This document shows, piece by piece, positions 1-12,889 of a DNA stretch of 64,000 nt (position 1 is the first letter of the stretch; each line of letters starts with the position of its first letter). The DNA is from Cymbidium sinense (lineage: Eukaryota > Streptophyta > Magnoliopsida > Asparagales > Orchidaceae). The stretch covers positions 150,357,834 to 150,421,833 of the forward strand of contig CM038217.1 in assembly GCA_021442155.1 (NCBI GenBank). The letters run 5' to 3'. The notes beneath the pieces are model-generated. The model had not been told where the DNA came from, did no database searches, and worked only from the letters and a program-made list of their open reading frames with translations. The position numbers were made by a program, and so were the translations under genes.

Positions 1-194
1 AGCAATATTTCCCTTAACTCCGCTAATATTGCTTCATTCTATTTATATGCCTTATATATTAATCCACAGTACAAAAACTTATATTGCTTTTTCCTATCAT
101 GACATCTAGATTCACTAAAATGATTCCAAGCTGGATCTATTTTCTCACGAACATTATGGAAAGAAATAGAATTTTGACTTTCAGAAGGCTCCAT
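1..194 (-). pseudogene. hAT-type BED zinc-finger fragment
   Basis: A minus-strand reading starting with ATG at 194 resembles the N-terminal BED zinc finger of plant hAT transposases and their domesticated relatives: a VREKIDPAWNHF stretch, then a basic segment, then FLYCGLIYKAYK. The usual GGINRMKxHLAG step that follows appears only after a frameshift near position 40, where NRMKQ and SGVKGNI can be read in other frames. The upstream 3'-splice-like AG just before the ATG and the poly-T tract suggest an intron on the minus strand. The second zinc-binding cysteine is not seen and the domain runs off the window. Read as a broken transposase fragment; a domesticated host gene is less likely. Confidence 0.5.
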
Positions 195-335
195 CCTAAA
201 TATAAAAAAAAAAATAAATGTTGAATAAATTAAAGAGAATGCGAATAAATAAATTATCAAAATACATCCTATAAGAAGATGAATTGATTCATCAAACTCA
301 GCATATTTATGAATTTGAAAAAAATGCAATTCACG

Positions 336-797
336 TATGAACTAATAAATCAAATCATATGCACTTTTCTAATCAATTCACTTATGAACTTGTATGAGAG
401 AATAATACATATATAATCATATTTATGAAGGGATCCGTGAGAGATATCGAGAAAAATACAAGATTAAATTAAAAAATTGTTAAATATGAACTAACAAATA
501 TAATTCATTCATATACACTTTGCTAAATATAAACTTTGATGAACTTTTATATGTTAAACCTATGAACTAACAAATTAAATCATATACACTTTTCAAATCA
601 ATTCACTTATGAACTTGTATAAGAGAATAATAAACTTTTATATGTTAAATCTATGAAGTAACAAATTAAATCATATACACTTTTCAAATCAATTCAATTA
701 TGAACTTGTATAAGAGAATAATACATACATAATCATATTTATGAAGGGATCCGTGAGAGATATCCAGAAAATATACAAGATTAAATGAAAAAATTGC
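336..797. repeat. Direct repeat of ~145 bp, two long copies plus one partial
   Basis: Positions 336-480 and 653-797 are near-identical, both running from a TATGAA.TAA start through GAAGGGATCCGTGAGAGATAT to an AAAAAATTG end. A third partial copy lies at 561-650. No coding content is seen. Confidence 0.8.
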
Positions 798-819
798 TAA
801 ATATCACCTTGTATGTTGC

Positions 820-1095
820 TTGGAATGTGCGTTTTGAATTTTTCTGAGTATTATGCCCCTTCAGGGTATGCAACTGTGGATTTGAATCAGCCGTGCAAAA
901 AATCAGAGCCGTCCGATTGTGGATTATCAACGGCGAGTAATTGAAACGGTCGATTCTCCGTTCCCATGCCGTTTGCTACAGTTTCCCACTATTTTCTGCT
1001 GAGCTAGTTTTTTTAATATTCCGGACCGACGCAGTGATCGGTTCACGGACAAACCGGTCGAACTGGCCAGTCCGGTCCGATTATCAAAGCGTTGT
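820..1095. other. GC-richer island upstream of the BED-finger fragment
   Basis: This stretch is clearly less AT-rich than its surroundings. It includes GAGCCGTCCGATTG followed by a related CGGTCGATTCTCCG, and at 1021-1080 a run of CCGGTC/GACCGG-type partial palindromes. It could be the promoter or 5' UTR side of the minus-strand BED-finger reading, or part of the same transposon. No ORF is supported. Confidence 0.3.
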
Positions 1096-1097
1096 AT

Positions 1098-1275
1098 TTA
1101 ATACCTAAATTTTAATTTTTGTCATATATAATACTCAAATCTTCAATATTACATCAAAAATATCATCATTATTTACTTTTAAAAATAAAAAAATATTAGA
1201 TAAGTAAATATTTAACTTTAGATGCTAGATATATAAATGCATAAGAATTGTGTGGTATATATGTAAATCTTCCTA
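1098..1275. mobile_element. MITE family 1, truncated copy
   Basis: The right part of a small terminal-inverted-repeat element. It ends in ATGCATAAGAATTGTGTGGT followed by ATATATGTAAAT, the inverse of the start of the complete copy at 7797-8050. The left terminal repeat is missing. Confidence 0.65.
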
Positions 1276-4200
1276 TAATTTAATATTAATAATATTATCT
1301 TATTAATATTTATTTATGAATCAGTTTATTAATTAACGCAACATAACTTTTTAATTCTATTTGTTTGGTTTTATAAAATTGTATATTTATAACTTGATAT
1401 AGAAAATCAAATACTACTTCAAAATTTTAACTTAATTATAAATTCATTGAAGTACTCATTAAATTAATATAAATAAATCAATTATGAGCATTAAAAAATT
1501 TAAATAAGTCATAATTGAATTTACATGTAAAAGTTAGCTCGAACTCAAGTTTGACATTAACAACTTTTAATATAATCAAACATTCAAGCTAACATACTCG
1601 ATTTGACTCAGTTTTACAGCTCTAGGTCAATGCTGATTATACATATAGTTGATCAAAAAAGTCATGTTGAATGTATTATTTACATTTGCGAACTCTAATT
1701 TTTATTTCAGAAAATTAATATTTTTTTATGAAATTTATATTTATATAGGGACTAATTACCAAGTTATGGAGAGTGTGTTTTTACATGCAAGTGGCAACTA
1801 AATTTTAAGTATCATTTCGTTATCCCGTCGTAATACGAGCGGTCTTTATTTGTGTTATTATCAAATATTTGTAATTACGATGATGATTTAATTTTTGAAA
1901 TAGAAAAATTGAAAAAAAAAATATTGTTTCTAATCATTTTTGTGTTGGGAGATTTATAGATTAAATGCAAAAATTAGTCAAAATATATAAAGCATACACA
2001 GAATGAATAAAACAAAGAAATTCAATCGTTGGGTGTGACCACACCAGTACCAATGCCAGGATTCCATCAAAACTCCGCAGTGTGCAAGGATTGTGGGTCC
2101 AATCAGTTGGGAGCTTCGCCTCCAATGCGGTAATGCACGTTCGAGTGTTGGGTGTGTTAGTATTGCCTTCGGGCTCAACAGTACAAAAAAAGAAACACAA
2201 TGGCATAGAAAAATCCCAAATTTTACATAAAAAAATCAGAGAACGAGAAAATACCACGAAGTCGCACCACTAAGAAATCGATTATGAAGAAAAATTGAGA
2301 AGAATTATACAAATAAGAGAACCGTAAAAGACCCCGAAGCCACACCACCGAGGCGCTATACACCATAAGAAAATTTTCAAGGGCAGCGAGCTCATCGTTG
2401 AGCTCAATCAGTAAAATAGAAACATATAATTGATCAACATAATTAGACTCCACAAAATAATAATTTGATTATATGTGGATCCAATATATATATATATATA
2501 CCTTAAGACCTTGCATAAAATCCCCCTCTTTGTTATGTTGCAAAACTCTGGTAATCTATTTTGAGCTTTTATTATGAGCCGTTAACCTCAAATATTAATA
2601 TTAATTTAAGCATAAGAAGTCCTTCTAGAGGATAAAACGTTCATAAATTTCTCAGTATGGTGCGAATATTATGTTGTTGGCTATAAATTTGACTTTAGTG
2701 CTGATATTTTTTTTTTTAGATTGTCTGTAAGCACCTCTTTCAACAGCCCAGACAATCAAATCTTCGGTCTTCTAACTATTTCTTTTACTTTATTTTGTGG
2801 GGGCAATTTTCTTTTGTAACATTAAAACTTTGTGCAATTATAAAAATTATTATTTTCTTATTTTCAATTATTAAATTCTTTTAGAAATAACAAATTTCAT
2901 AACAACAATTCATTTGTCAAATTGGTAAAAATATATACTGCACATATAAATATATGTTTTCAATAATTTAATTCTTTAATAGATGTTAGTTTTATAAATA
3001 CATATAGTTAGAATGATGTGCTTAATTATTTTTTTTAGCATTTGTGATTACTGCTACAACTGGAACTAGTGATAATTGTTATTATGTGGAACTTGATTAT
3101 ATCAATCAGTTGGAAATGTATTATTTCATTCACTTTGACTATAATAAGCTCATTGGAGGTTTGCAAGGGGCAGCCACAATTTTTTTTTTTTTTTGATGCA
3201 CATTGGCACAATGAAATTGAGACCTTATTTCAGAGATAGATAAGTCTCAGTATCAGGAGGATAGTACAACGACGTCATGATGCATAGAATTGTATCATAA
3301 AGATGAAAAAGATAGTGCATTGACGCTCTATCAAGCAACGTCACAATTCTAGCATCGAGGTGCCAAAGAGTGAAGAGAAAGAGAGGGGGGCATTCATGTT
3401 GTGGCACTAGCGTTGTAAGGCTAGAATTTGTTCATAAAAGTTTATTGGACAACTGCCCCAAAGTCTTGGGACTAGAGTTGTAGCAGTGTGACGCTATGAA
3501 ATAGGAGAGTTTGTATTCATATGATTTTATATATTTTTTTTCATAACTTTTTAACATTTTTCTTCGTTCTCTTGAAAGTGCAAGTGAAGATTATGTGCTC
3601 TTGAGCATGAGAAGTGTGGAGACAATTGAGATAAGTATATTTTGTACTATCCTTCTTATTTTCTTCATATTAAATTCTTGGAGTGGTGTGGTGTGATAGT
3701 TTGTTCTACATAATTAGATGTACCAAAAATGATATGATATTTAAACACGGTAAGACTTGAATTTATGTTTACTGATTTTTTTTTTTAAAATTAATTTTAT
3801 GTCTGATTCATTCACATATTTTTTGTAGTTTTGATATAGACAAAATTTTGATACATCAAAATTTATCTTATATTTAATTAATTCTTTAGGATGTATTTTG
3901 TATTCGATTTAAAAATTATTTTAAATCATCTTCATCACATTGTAGAGCATTCTTAACTTTATTTTAAGTTTATTTTCATATATTTTTATGAGCATCATAA
4001 TTTTAAAAACAATATATTTCTTATTATATTTATTTTCTTTAAGGAATTTGAATATTTTTGTAAAACATATTTTCTGTAATCATCTGGTGTGATCATTTTA
4101 TAAACTATTTTCACCAATATGTTTTAGATATTATATTTTACTTATTGACTATTTTTCATAATTTTTGGAGTTAAGAATTTTAAGATTTAAACGAATTTAT

Positions 4201-4332
4201 ATTAAAAGTTTTAATAAAAATAAAATAATTTTAATAATTACATTTTTATTCTTTTGATATAAATATCACTTGCTACTTTCGTGGATATCATTTTCTCTCA
4301 TCTTCTCTCATTTTCTTAAATCGGCACTTTTA
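1276..4332. other. AT-rich intergenic DNA, no gene recognised
   Basis: Mostly AT-rich. Two less AT-rich patches, about 2020-2420 and 3220-3500, give short overlapping ORFs on both strands, none resembling a known family. In the minus reading 2223-2453 a short phrase (VxLRGxxxFS) occurs twice. A (TA)n run lies near 2487-2501 and a poly-T run near 3180-3194. Confidence 0.5.
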
Positions 4333-4788
4333 GGGGCTGTTTAGTTGCCTGAAAAAGTAATAGTGTAAAAAAAATATAATATATTTGGATTAATGTAGGT
4401 TATTTGGTTGAGAATTTTATAAAGTCATGAATTTTTTTTTTCTGTTTGATTAAATAAATATAATGTAAAATATTTTGAAAATTTTGGCGGCAATATGTGA
4501 TGGAGGCAGTTCTGATGGTTCGGTGGCAGTGGGTGGCGTGGGTGGTGGTGTCGGTGGCGATTAGTGGTGGAGTTCGTGGTTGTTGCGCAGTAATCGTAGA
4601 AACACTTATTGATTATGTGAAATTATTTAAATTTGAATTCCAAATAAGACAAAATATAATTACCTGAAGAATTTCAAATGTATTATATCACTTTGAAATT
4701 TTATTTTGCATCGTGTTAATCACCAAAAAATCTAAAATCCTCACATTTCTTTTACTTTACTTTACTTTTGATTCCAATCGAACATACC
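4333..4788. mobile_element. Tourist-type MITE with GC-rich core, copy 1
   Basis: Terminal inverted repeats GGGGCTGTTTAGTTG and, inverted, GGTATGTTCGATTG, bounded by TTA on the left and TTT (a likely decayed TTA) on the right, as expected for PIF/Harbinger (Tourist) MITEs. The core at about 4485-4590 is G-rich (GGTGG/GGCGG repeats). The flanks are homologous in inverted orientation to 7371-7788. Confidence 0.6.
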
Positions 4789-7182
4789 TTTGGAGAAAAG
4801 AAGAGAAAAAGGTGAGAAAGAGATGAGAGAAAATATGATTTGGAGGTCTTAGAGATAATTTTGTTTGCTGAACTAGTCGAGAAAATTGTTTAGCTTTAGA
4901 TAGGCTATTGCATATCTACTTCAAATTTCAGTTTTATTACTTGTGAGTGTAATTTTGATATTTTATTTGATTGAATTTTATTAAAACTCAAATCTACGAA
5001 GACTTATAAACTTTTCATTGTGTAACATTTGATATATTATAAAATGAACTGTACTAGATATATTAATATAAAAAATAAAATTTTCTCTATTTATTTTGTA
5101 TTTATAATATTTTAATGAGTATATTGAGCTTGATAAAATTTGTTATATAACAAAAAAAACTTCAAATATTAATTTTGAGCATTTAATATAAATAATTTTA
5201 TAAATTTTGATCGGTGATAATATATGCTTACAAATTTACCTGCAATTTTTATTATTAATTGTATCCACTAATATTTATAAATTGTTACAAAAATGTTTGA
5301 ATTTTAATGATATTTATATATGCTGAAATTGATATGTGTGTGTGTGTTTGTGTAAAAGGGGAGAAAGGTAGCGAAGTGTAGTAGTTGCATGATTATTTTT
5401 ATGTACATTTAAGTGGAGTTATAGGATATGTGCACTTATAAAATTATTCATTTATGTGTTTTATAAGTTTGAACAGATGCGAATAAGGAGTCATAAGTGG
5501 AAGTGGAGATAAAAGGGTAATGGAGAAATAAAAATAAGTGGAGATATAAGAGGCAAAAAAATTTATAAAATATTGTAAGCAAGAAATAAATCATTATATT
5601 ATATTATCTTACTCTATTTCTGACATCATGTTACTTACACTATTATTTGACATATGCTTACGATCGACATTAATTTTATATTGACATTATACTTAATATA
5701 CACAACATGTGACTATTGAAATATTATTTTAATTCGTTTAAAGTATATTTTATTATTTATAAAATGGTATGTTTAACAAATATCTATTTTTATCTCTTTT
5801 GTGTATTAAAAATTATTTATGAAAAAATGAAAATAAATTTTCTTCAAAAATAATTATTGGATATATAATCAACTATTATGATCTTGATACGATGTGACTC
5901 AGTTTGATATGACTGTTTATATTGAGTCAAGTTGTGATATGATTCCATTACATTAAATTTTATGTCTTTATGATTTTATACAATGATTATATTTGTTCAA
6001 TATTTTACTCAATATCTCTCAACAATAATAACATTATAAAAAAACAAAAAATTTGTGCCTATTTTCAACTTTTTAATAATGGTCAATAATTCAAAATTAC
6101 ATAATAGAAAATTAAATAAATAATGACGACAATACCTAAAAAATTACATATGAGTTAAAATATTTCATTTAAAAATTAATTAGAATTTTTTCCCTAAAAA
6201 ATTAATTAGAATTGATTTTTAAAATTTGAATTTACTTTGAAATGAATTTAATATATAGTGAGTCTATCAAAATTTATATTATAATTAAATAAAAATAATT
6301 TTAAAATTTTAATAGCGAGCAAAAATTAAATTTATTATAAGCTAAATTAATTTCGGTCAAAATAAATAAGAACTTGTTACAGATGCGTCTCATAGCTCCA
6401 GCTTGTCTTATAAGGACATTTAGAAGTTATTAATTATCATATTTCAAAGGTTGGATATTCGATCAATTCATCGCAAATATTATATAATATCAATATTATT
6501 AATCTAAGCCATGATTAGAAATAAATAATTATTGCTCTACTTGTGGCATTAAATTATTCTCTCTTAAAAGGCATTGAGTCTTACAGGATATTATATTGAG
6601 GTAAAATAATAAATCTACTGTATAGTGCCGAATTAAAAAATGCACTGAAATTCCATCAATTTATAATTTAACGAAATGTCTAGTAAAAATATTCATATTT
6701 TAAATTACAGAAAATTCATTTTTCATTTTGATTCGGAGTTCGGACCTCAGCCTTCTCCCATTATTCGAAAAAGGGCCAATTTGAGATAGTTGTAATTATT
6801 TAAGAAATAAATGTGAAGTTGCTTCGTGATAAATTTGATGGCAGAAAGCTGGTAGTGTTGAAACCCTAATTCATTTTAAAAATTTTATTTGATAATCTAC
6901 TATTCTTCAATTATTTGTGCATAAAAAACTGAAATATTTTTACGTATAAAATGATATGAAGCATAATAAAAAGGGATAAATTTTTAAATATCAAGACTTT
7001 CTCCTACCAAAATAGGCAATTTTTTAAAATATTTAAAACTCTAATCTCCATAAAAAAGAAAATGATTTCATATTGTGTTTTCTAAAGCAACGCAATCGAC
7101 AGGCGCCACGAACGGGCCCTAAGTCTCACTCTCATAGTCCTTTATTTTGATTTTGAACAAACAATATAGATAAGCTTAAAGA

Positions 7183-7183
<1 letters not shown>
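4789..7183. other. AT-rich intergenic DNA, nothing recognised
   Basis: No ORF or repeat boundary is supported. A short (TG)n tract lies at about 5333-5352. Confidence 0.5.

Positions 7184-7213
<30 letters not shown>
7184..7213. repeat. (AAT)n microsatellite
   Basis: About ten AAT/TAA triplets in tandem. Confidence 0.9.
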
Positions 7214-7370
7214 TTGTTCATCAAAATTGATTTAAAAAAATCTTGATTAAGGTTTAATACTAACTACATTGTAAAATATTTATGATTATTGCACCCTTTA
7301 AATTTAAAGCATCAACCGACCACCACTTGCACTTGATCTATTTATAATTACAAGTAAATTTTGTATCTTA

Positions 7371-7788
7371 GGAGTTATTTGGTTGCGTGTATTTAGAGTG
7401 TATTGTATTTTAAATACATATATTTAAATTTTTTAGAAGTTTGCAGTAAAGAAAATTTTAATGAATGTAATATATTCCAAATATATTAGATATTGGTAGA
7501 TTTGAATTCGCCCATTTGGCTAATTCCAAATACACCACTATAAAATGACGTTACGGCCTCCTACGCTCTCGTCAGCCCGGCTGCCATTGCGCCGCCACTC
7601 CATGGTCGCCATCACCGGATGTCAAAACCTTCAGATTACTTTATATTATATTTTTTCAACCAAACAGAAAAAATCAAAATCATGAATTTGTAAAATTCTC
7701 AACCAAATAACTGTAAAATATTCATTTTACATTGAATTTATTTTACATTACATTCTTATTTCCTGATTTCAAAGAGAACCAAATGTTC
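7371..7788. mobile_element. Tourist-type MITE with GC-rich core, copy 2 (inverted)
   Basis: Flanked on both sides by TTA (7368-7370 and 7789-7791), the PIF/Harbinger target duplication. Termini are GGAGTTATTTGGTTGCG and, inverted, GAACATTTGGTTCTC. The core at about 7550-7620 is GC-rich (GCCGCCACTCC, GTCGCCATCACCGG). The segment at 7660-7720 is the reverse complement of 4385-4440, so this copy is inverted relative to 4333-4788. Confidence 0.7.
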
Positions 7789-7796
7789 TTAAAATA

Positions 7797-8050
7797 ATAA
7801 AATTTAAAGAAAATTTACATACATACCACACAATTCTTATGCATTTAGGTATCCAACTTCTAAAGTTAAATATTTATTTATCTAATAATTTTCTATGCTC
7901 AAAATTCTTTTTTAAAATTGAGTGATGTTGATATTTTTGATGTGATATTGAATATTGCGGTGTTATATGTATAAAAATTAAAGTTTAGGTATTATATATG
8001 TAAATACATAAGATTGTGTGATATGTATGCAAATCCCCTTAAATTTAATT
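7797..8050. mobile_element. MITE family 1, complete copy
   Basis: About 250 bp with terminal inverted repeats of ~50 bp: the left end reads AAATTTAAAG, then ATTTACATACATACCACACA, and the right end mirrors it with a few changes. There is no coding capacity. This is the best-preserved copy of a family seen six times within 1-13.5 kb. Confidence 0.75.
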
Positions 8051-8076
8051 TATATATTTCATTAAAAATTTTTAAT

Positions 8077-8470
8077 AAAATTTACATGCATATCATATAA
8101 TTATTATGTATTTCTATATCTAATATTTAAATTTTAATATTTACATAATAATATTTTACTCTTCAGGTTTTTTCCCTCTTTCGGCGGCTTTTCCACGTTA
8201 AAAATTCCTGAGCCTTACGCTCGCTTTAATTACCCGCATACGGACTAATCAATGCCATGATAAATTTTTACTCTAACAAGAACCTGCTTCCAAAGACGCA
8301 ACAAGCACTTTGTTATAACTTAAAAAGATGTATTTTTTTTTTAAAGTGAGTGATGATATTATTTTTGATGTGATATTTAATGTGAAATTGAAAATTTGAC
8401 TGTTATATTTATAAAAATTAAAATGTTATATATGTAAATATATAAGAATTATGTGGTAGGTATATAAATT

Positions 8471-8474
<4 letters not shown>
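8077..8474. mobile_element. MITE family 1, copy interrupted by unrelated sequence
   Basis: Left terminus TTTACATGCATATCATATAA at 8081; the right terminus at about 8440-8474 carries AAGAATTATGTGGTAGGTAT. Between the arms, about 8165-8330 is a less AT-rich segment (CTTTCGGCGGCTTTTCC and onward) absent from other copies, either captured or inserted later. The right end abuts a long (AT)n tract. Confidence 0.55.

Positions 8475-8559
<85 letters not shown>
8475..8559. repeat. (AT)n microsatellite
   Basis: About 40 uninterrupted AT dinucleotides directly next to the right end of the preceding MITE. Confidence 0.95.
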
Positions 8560-8563
<4 letters not shown>

Positions 8564-10438
8564 AGATATGTAAAGGTTTAAAATTTATAAGATATATATA
8601 AATATTTTAAAATTTTATTGCTCTGGCAGTGACTCTCTCTCCAATTTCAATTTTTGTCGTGGTTCATCTCCTCTCTCATGTCACTAATTTTTAATTGATA
8701 TGATAAAATATTTCATGATTTTGTATTAATACAAAATAATTTAATCATTTGTACGTTTGTCATTTATGCTTTTAAATATTAAATATCATGACATAAATTT
8801 AAATAGAAAATTTTAGCTCTAATTTTTAATATTTCTATTAATTTAATTAATTGACACTCATAATGATTCCCGCATGCAATCATTTTCTATCTCATCATCT
8901 AGATATTATATTTAATTTTTTATTCGAAGACAAATGTAAAACCAAACGAGCGAATGTCATCAACAACTTTGATGTGCATATTAGTCAAAGACGTGCTTGG
9001 ACTGGAACAAGGCTATTATTTTGTCACATGAGCTTCTGAATAAACTAAAGGCCTAAATCATTTGTTAAAAAGTATTCATATTAATAAATTATTATTAAAC
9101 TTTTGTCATTTAAGAACAATAAATTCAAGTTGTTATTAATGATAATATTCAAATAAATGTGATCATGATATAAACTCAAAAAAAAATCTATTTAATTTTA
9201 ATCTAAGATAATATTTTTTATGTCCCAAATAAAATATTTTTTTTAGTTTGAAGTTTAATGAGTAATATTTAATAGAAGAGGATTCTTCCTGCATTTATTA
9301 GGTGCGATAACATTAATTTGATGTTTTATGACTTATATATATGGAATCTCATGTCATCACATGTCGGCCAAATAAAAATTAAATAATTTAGTTGTCATTT
9401 TCTATGAATTTTAATAATATTTTAAAATTTTAAAGCCAATATCTAAGAAATGTAATTTCTTTTTATTTGGGTAGTATCTTAGTTAATTGTTTAAGCCATG
9501 AGTCTAAAGCATTCAATCAACAGTCCCAAATAACGCATGAAAATAATGATTAATGAACTTATATTTATAATATCTATTAAGAAATCAAATTGATACATAA
9601 TTAAAAAAATCTATAAATCAAATAAAAAAATATAATGTAGTATTTAAATTAAATGTTTTAAATAAAATTCATAATCATTTAGGCTTGCTTTTAGTAAATT
9701 TATAGTCAAACTAAATATTTAGATGTGATGAGCTCAATTACATAAAAAATATTTGTGTCAATCTAAATCTAAATGAGCTCATATCAAATACTTGATGCAT
9801 AAATGAATCATCATAAAAAAAAATCAAAATCTTGTATGCTTATAATCAAAATAATCATTTCAACGAGACAATCACGATCTTAATATTACTAAATTTCGAG
9901 GTTTAAAAATGACTTAAATAATGAAAGATATGATCAAAAGAATTCATGAGCTATTAGATGACACATTTTAAAAAATTTAGCTAAAATTATCAAAATATCA
10001 CTAAAAATAATACTTATAGATGATTAGTATTCAGATAAATGAGACTTGAATCTTGGGTTTAATTTGAAGAAATCTTAAAGATCTAAAGAACTTTAGAGTT
10101 TTCTTTGATGATTGATGCTAATGACTATCATAATCATCCATTATCGCTCAACCATTATATCCCGATTATGATTGCTCAAGTATCATTAGTTGACTTTTGT
10201 CATGCAATCAACATCATCTAATTATCTTTATTTAATTGTTATCATTTAATTTTCATCACCCAACTTTCATTGTCTAGCATTCATTGCTTTTCACTACTAA
10301 TTAAGTGATATATGCAAAGCACATAAGAAATCAAGCTAGTGTTCCCAACTTTTAATCACGTCTTCTTTAATTCATGGGAGGACTGGTCTTCTATGATATT
10401 ACCTACATAGTAGATTATTTCAATTTGGTTGATCCTAG
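8560..10438. other. AT-rich intergenic DNA, nothing recognised
   Basis: No gene, repeat boundary or RNA gene is supported. A 62-codon ORF at 8851-9039 has no recognisable family. Confidence 0.5.
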
Positions 10439-10812
10439 TGGTGTAAATGAGTCAAGCCGCCTCGAGAGCTGACGTGTGCTCAGCTCATTAATGAGCTCGT
10501 GAGCCAAGCTTATCGAGCCGCGAGCTCTACCTCGAACTCATAAATAAACTCAAAAATAGTTTGACTCAGCTCAGTAGTTTATCGAACCGACTCACTTGCA
10601 TAATGGTGAACTGTAATTATCATGTATCACGTTATTTGTTTAATAATTTATCAAGCTTTTTAAATGAGCTCGAGCATTCGTGTCAAGCTCAAGCTTGACT
10701 TTCTGTAAATCAAGTCTAGCTCGAGCCTGATAATTGAGCTCGAGCTCAACAGGGTTTAAACAAGCTTAACTCGATTAAGTTAAAACTTGATTCAAGTCCT
10801 CGTTTACACCCA
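10439..10812. mobile_element. Foldback/MITE-like element with GTGTAAAYGAG termini
   Basis: Left end GTGGTGTAAATGAGTCAAGC and right end, inverted, TGGGTGTAAACGAGGACTTG. The interior is unusually rich in GAGCTC/CTCGAG and AAGCTT-like words in both orientations. Small elements beginning GGTGTAAACGAG are widespread in plant genomes. The exact superfamily and target duplication are not resolved. Confidence 0.55.
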
Positions 10813-11115
10813 TAGTTGAGCCTTGTAATTTTTTTTTCAGGATTTGCATGTAAAAAATGTTTTATTTTTATTGCAATATTCTTTTATTTACATGTGTGTT
10901 GAAATTTTATATAAAATTAAGATGTTAGCATGCAACACTAATAATAAATCAACTTATAATTAAATAAATATAATTAAGGATGACAATAATATTTGGAAGT
11001 TGGCATTTTGTCAATTATGATTTAAATTTTAATCAATTTGAAATTGATTACTTTTGGTGCAACTTGAGCTTTTGAACTTGAATCTCAAAATTGTGAAAAA
11101 CAACTGTCTCCACAG

Positions 11116-11254
11116 CTCAAGAGCGTTTGGAAGTACTTTGATTCACCGTCAAATCAATCTGAAGATAGCTCACTTCCTTCCATTTCCATAGCCTCAAGAT
11201 TATTGCAGGCTGGTCTCATTAATTTTGTATGGCACAAGAGTCTGAAGGATTCAT
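11116..11254 (+). pseudogene. Exon-like island of unknown origin
   Basis: A 139-bp stretch with balanced base composition inside AT-rich DNA. It is preceded by a good acceptor (CTGTCTCCACAG) and followed by a consensus donor (GTAAGT). One frame is open and protein-like throughout: it starts LKSVWKYFDSPSNQS, goes through a serine-rich part, and ends in GLINFVWHKSLKDS. No neighbouring exon is recognised, so it is probably a stranded or captured gene fragment. The protein family is not recognised. Confidence 0.35.
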
Positions 11255-11924
11255 GTAAGTATTTTTGAATTGAATAATTTATAAAATAAAATACATTAAT
11301 ATTCATATGATTAATATAAGTATCCAAATTTCAATTATATTAAATCTCATGTATAGAAAATGATGTAAGAAGATTGAGATGATCTTTCCCAAAAAAAAAA
11401 AGATTTAAATTAAATATTTATCCAATTTTAGAAGTTTAAATTGTGAAAATTGATTGCAATAATTGCTATAAGATTCAATAAATAATAAAAATATAAATTC
11501 ATGAAATTAAAAGTAGAAAAAAATAATTTACCGATATACATTCTTGAAATATTTAAATAGACTTGAAAAAAAAATTTCCCACCAAAAAATAAGAACATAA
11601 CATGAAAATAATAATTATTTATACCTTTATAATTTAAATATCTTTCATTCCTTACTTATATTAACCAAGACAACAAATATACCCTGATTTATCTTATAAA
11701 ATTATTATATTTTCTTCAATGATTGCAAGTATCTAACCAACGAATTCAAAAAATCAAACTGAAATGAATGTTCAACAAGACAAGTGCAAATACTTCCTTT
11801 AGTTCACAAAAAGCAAAATTTCATCCTAAATCTATAGAAAATTAAATGGGTATCTAATAGGATTTGAAAAATGAAACTGTGCTATATATTTGGATTGAAG
11901 AAGCAAAAAAAATCTCAATATAGT

Positions 11925-11927
<3 letters not shown>

Positions 11928-12013
<86 letters not shown>
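11928..12013. repeat. (AT)n microsatellite
   Basis: About 40 AT dinucleotides ending directly at the left terminus of the next MITE copy. Confidence 0.95.
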
Positions 12014-12015
<2 letters not shown>

Positions 12016-12016
<1 letters not shown>

Positions 12017-12272
12017 GCTCATTTACACATGAACCGCACAATTTTTATATATTTATCTATCAATACTTAAATTTTAATATTTATATTTATACACTTTAAA
12101 TATACATGAAAAAATACATTCACTTTAAAAAAATACTAATACATATTAAAATATTAATATTAATGTAAATATAAATATTAATATCAATATTTTGGATGTG
12201 ATATTAAAATTTTGAGTTCATGTAAATATTAAAATTTAAATATATAAGAATTATTGATATGTATGTAAATGC
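12016..12272. mobile_element. MITE family 1, complete but diverged copy
   Basis: Left end CATTTACACATGAACCGCAC and right end ATATGTATGTAAATG in inverted orientation, about 255 bp. It has the AT-rich interior of the family, including a TTTTGGATGTGATATT segment also found at about 7935-7955. Confidence 0.6.
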
Positions 12273-12644
12273 TCAATTTATAGTTAAGATAAGTTTGTTT
12301 AAGCTTTTTATATTCAATCAATCATTAATCTTTCTTATTTTATTTATTTTTATAGGTTATTTAGGCCTATGCCTAATATTATTTGAGAAATATACATTTT
12401 TTTTTTATTGTTGAAAAAGCTAATGTTGCACCTAATTTCTATATGTTATTTTGACCAAGAACTTTGATTCATAGACGTAATTTAAATTAAATGTCTATTT
12501 TGCTTGCTCACGTGTATAATATGTGCTAGGGATGATTGCGAAAGGATAATTTGGCGAAGACCAGGAAAAAAAAATGTGATACTCGAGAGAATGCTAATGG
12601 CAGTTTTGAATAAGTTTTATTTTTATTTTATTTTTATCAGGTTA

Positions 12645-12870
12645 CGGCACCAACTATTATATATTTAAATATTCAATATCTAAATTTTCATATTTATATA
12701 AATAATAATTAACATTTTAATATTACATTAAAAATAATTTTATCGTTAATTTTTTAAAGTGAAATACACATTTTTATATATAATAAAAATATTATTTTTG
12801 TAAATAACAACTTTTAGTTCCTAAATATGTTAGTGCATAAGAATTGTGTGCTGTGTATTTAATTTTTTAT
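12645..12870. mobile_element. MITE family 1, fragmentary copy
   Basis: The interior and right end are homologous to the family (GTGCATAAGAATTGTGTGCT near 12832); the left terminal repeat is degraded. Confidence 0.5.
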
Positions 12871-12889
12871 TATTATTTAATTTAAAGTA

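Noticed and set aside
1978..2453. Small minus-strand ORFs (66, 98 and 76 codons) that look partly protein-like
   Set aside because: No family was recognised, frames overlap one another and no splice structure could be built.
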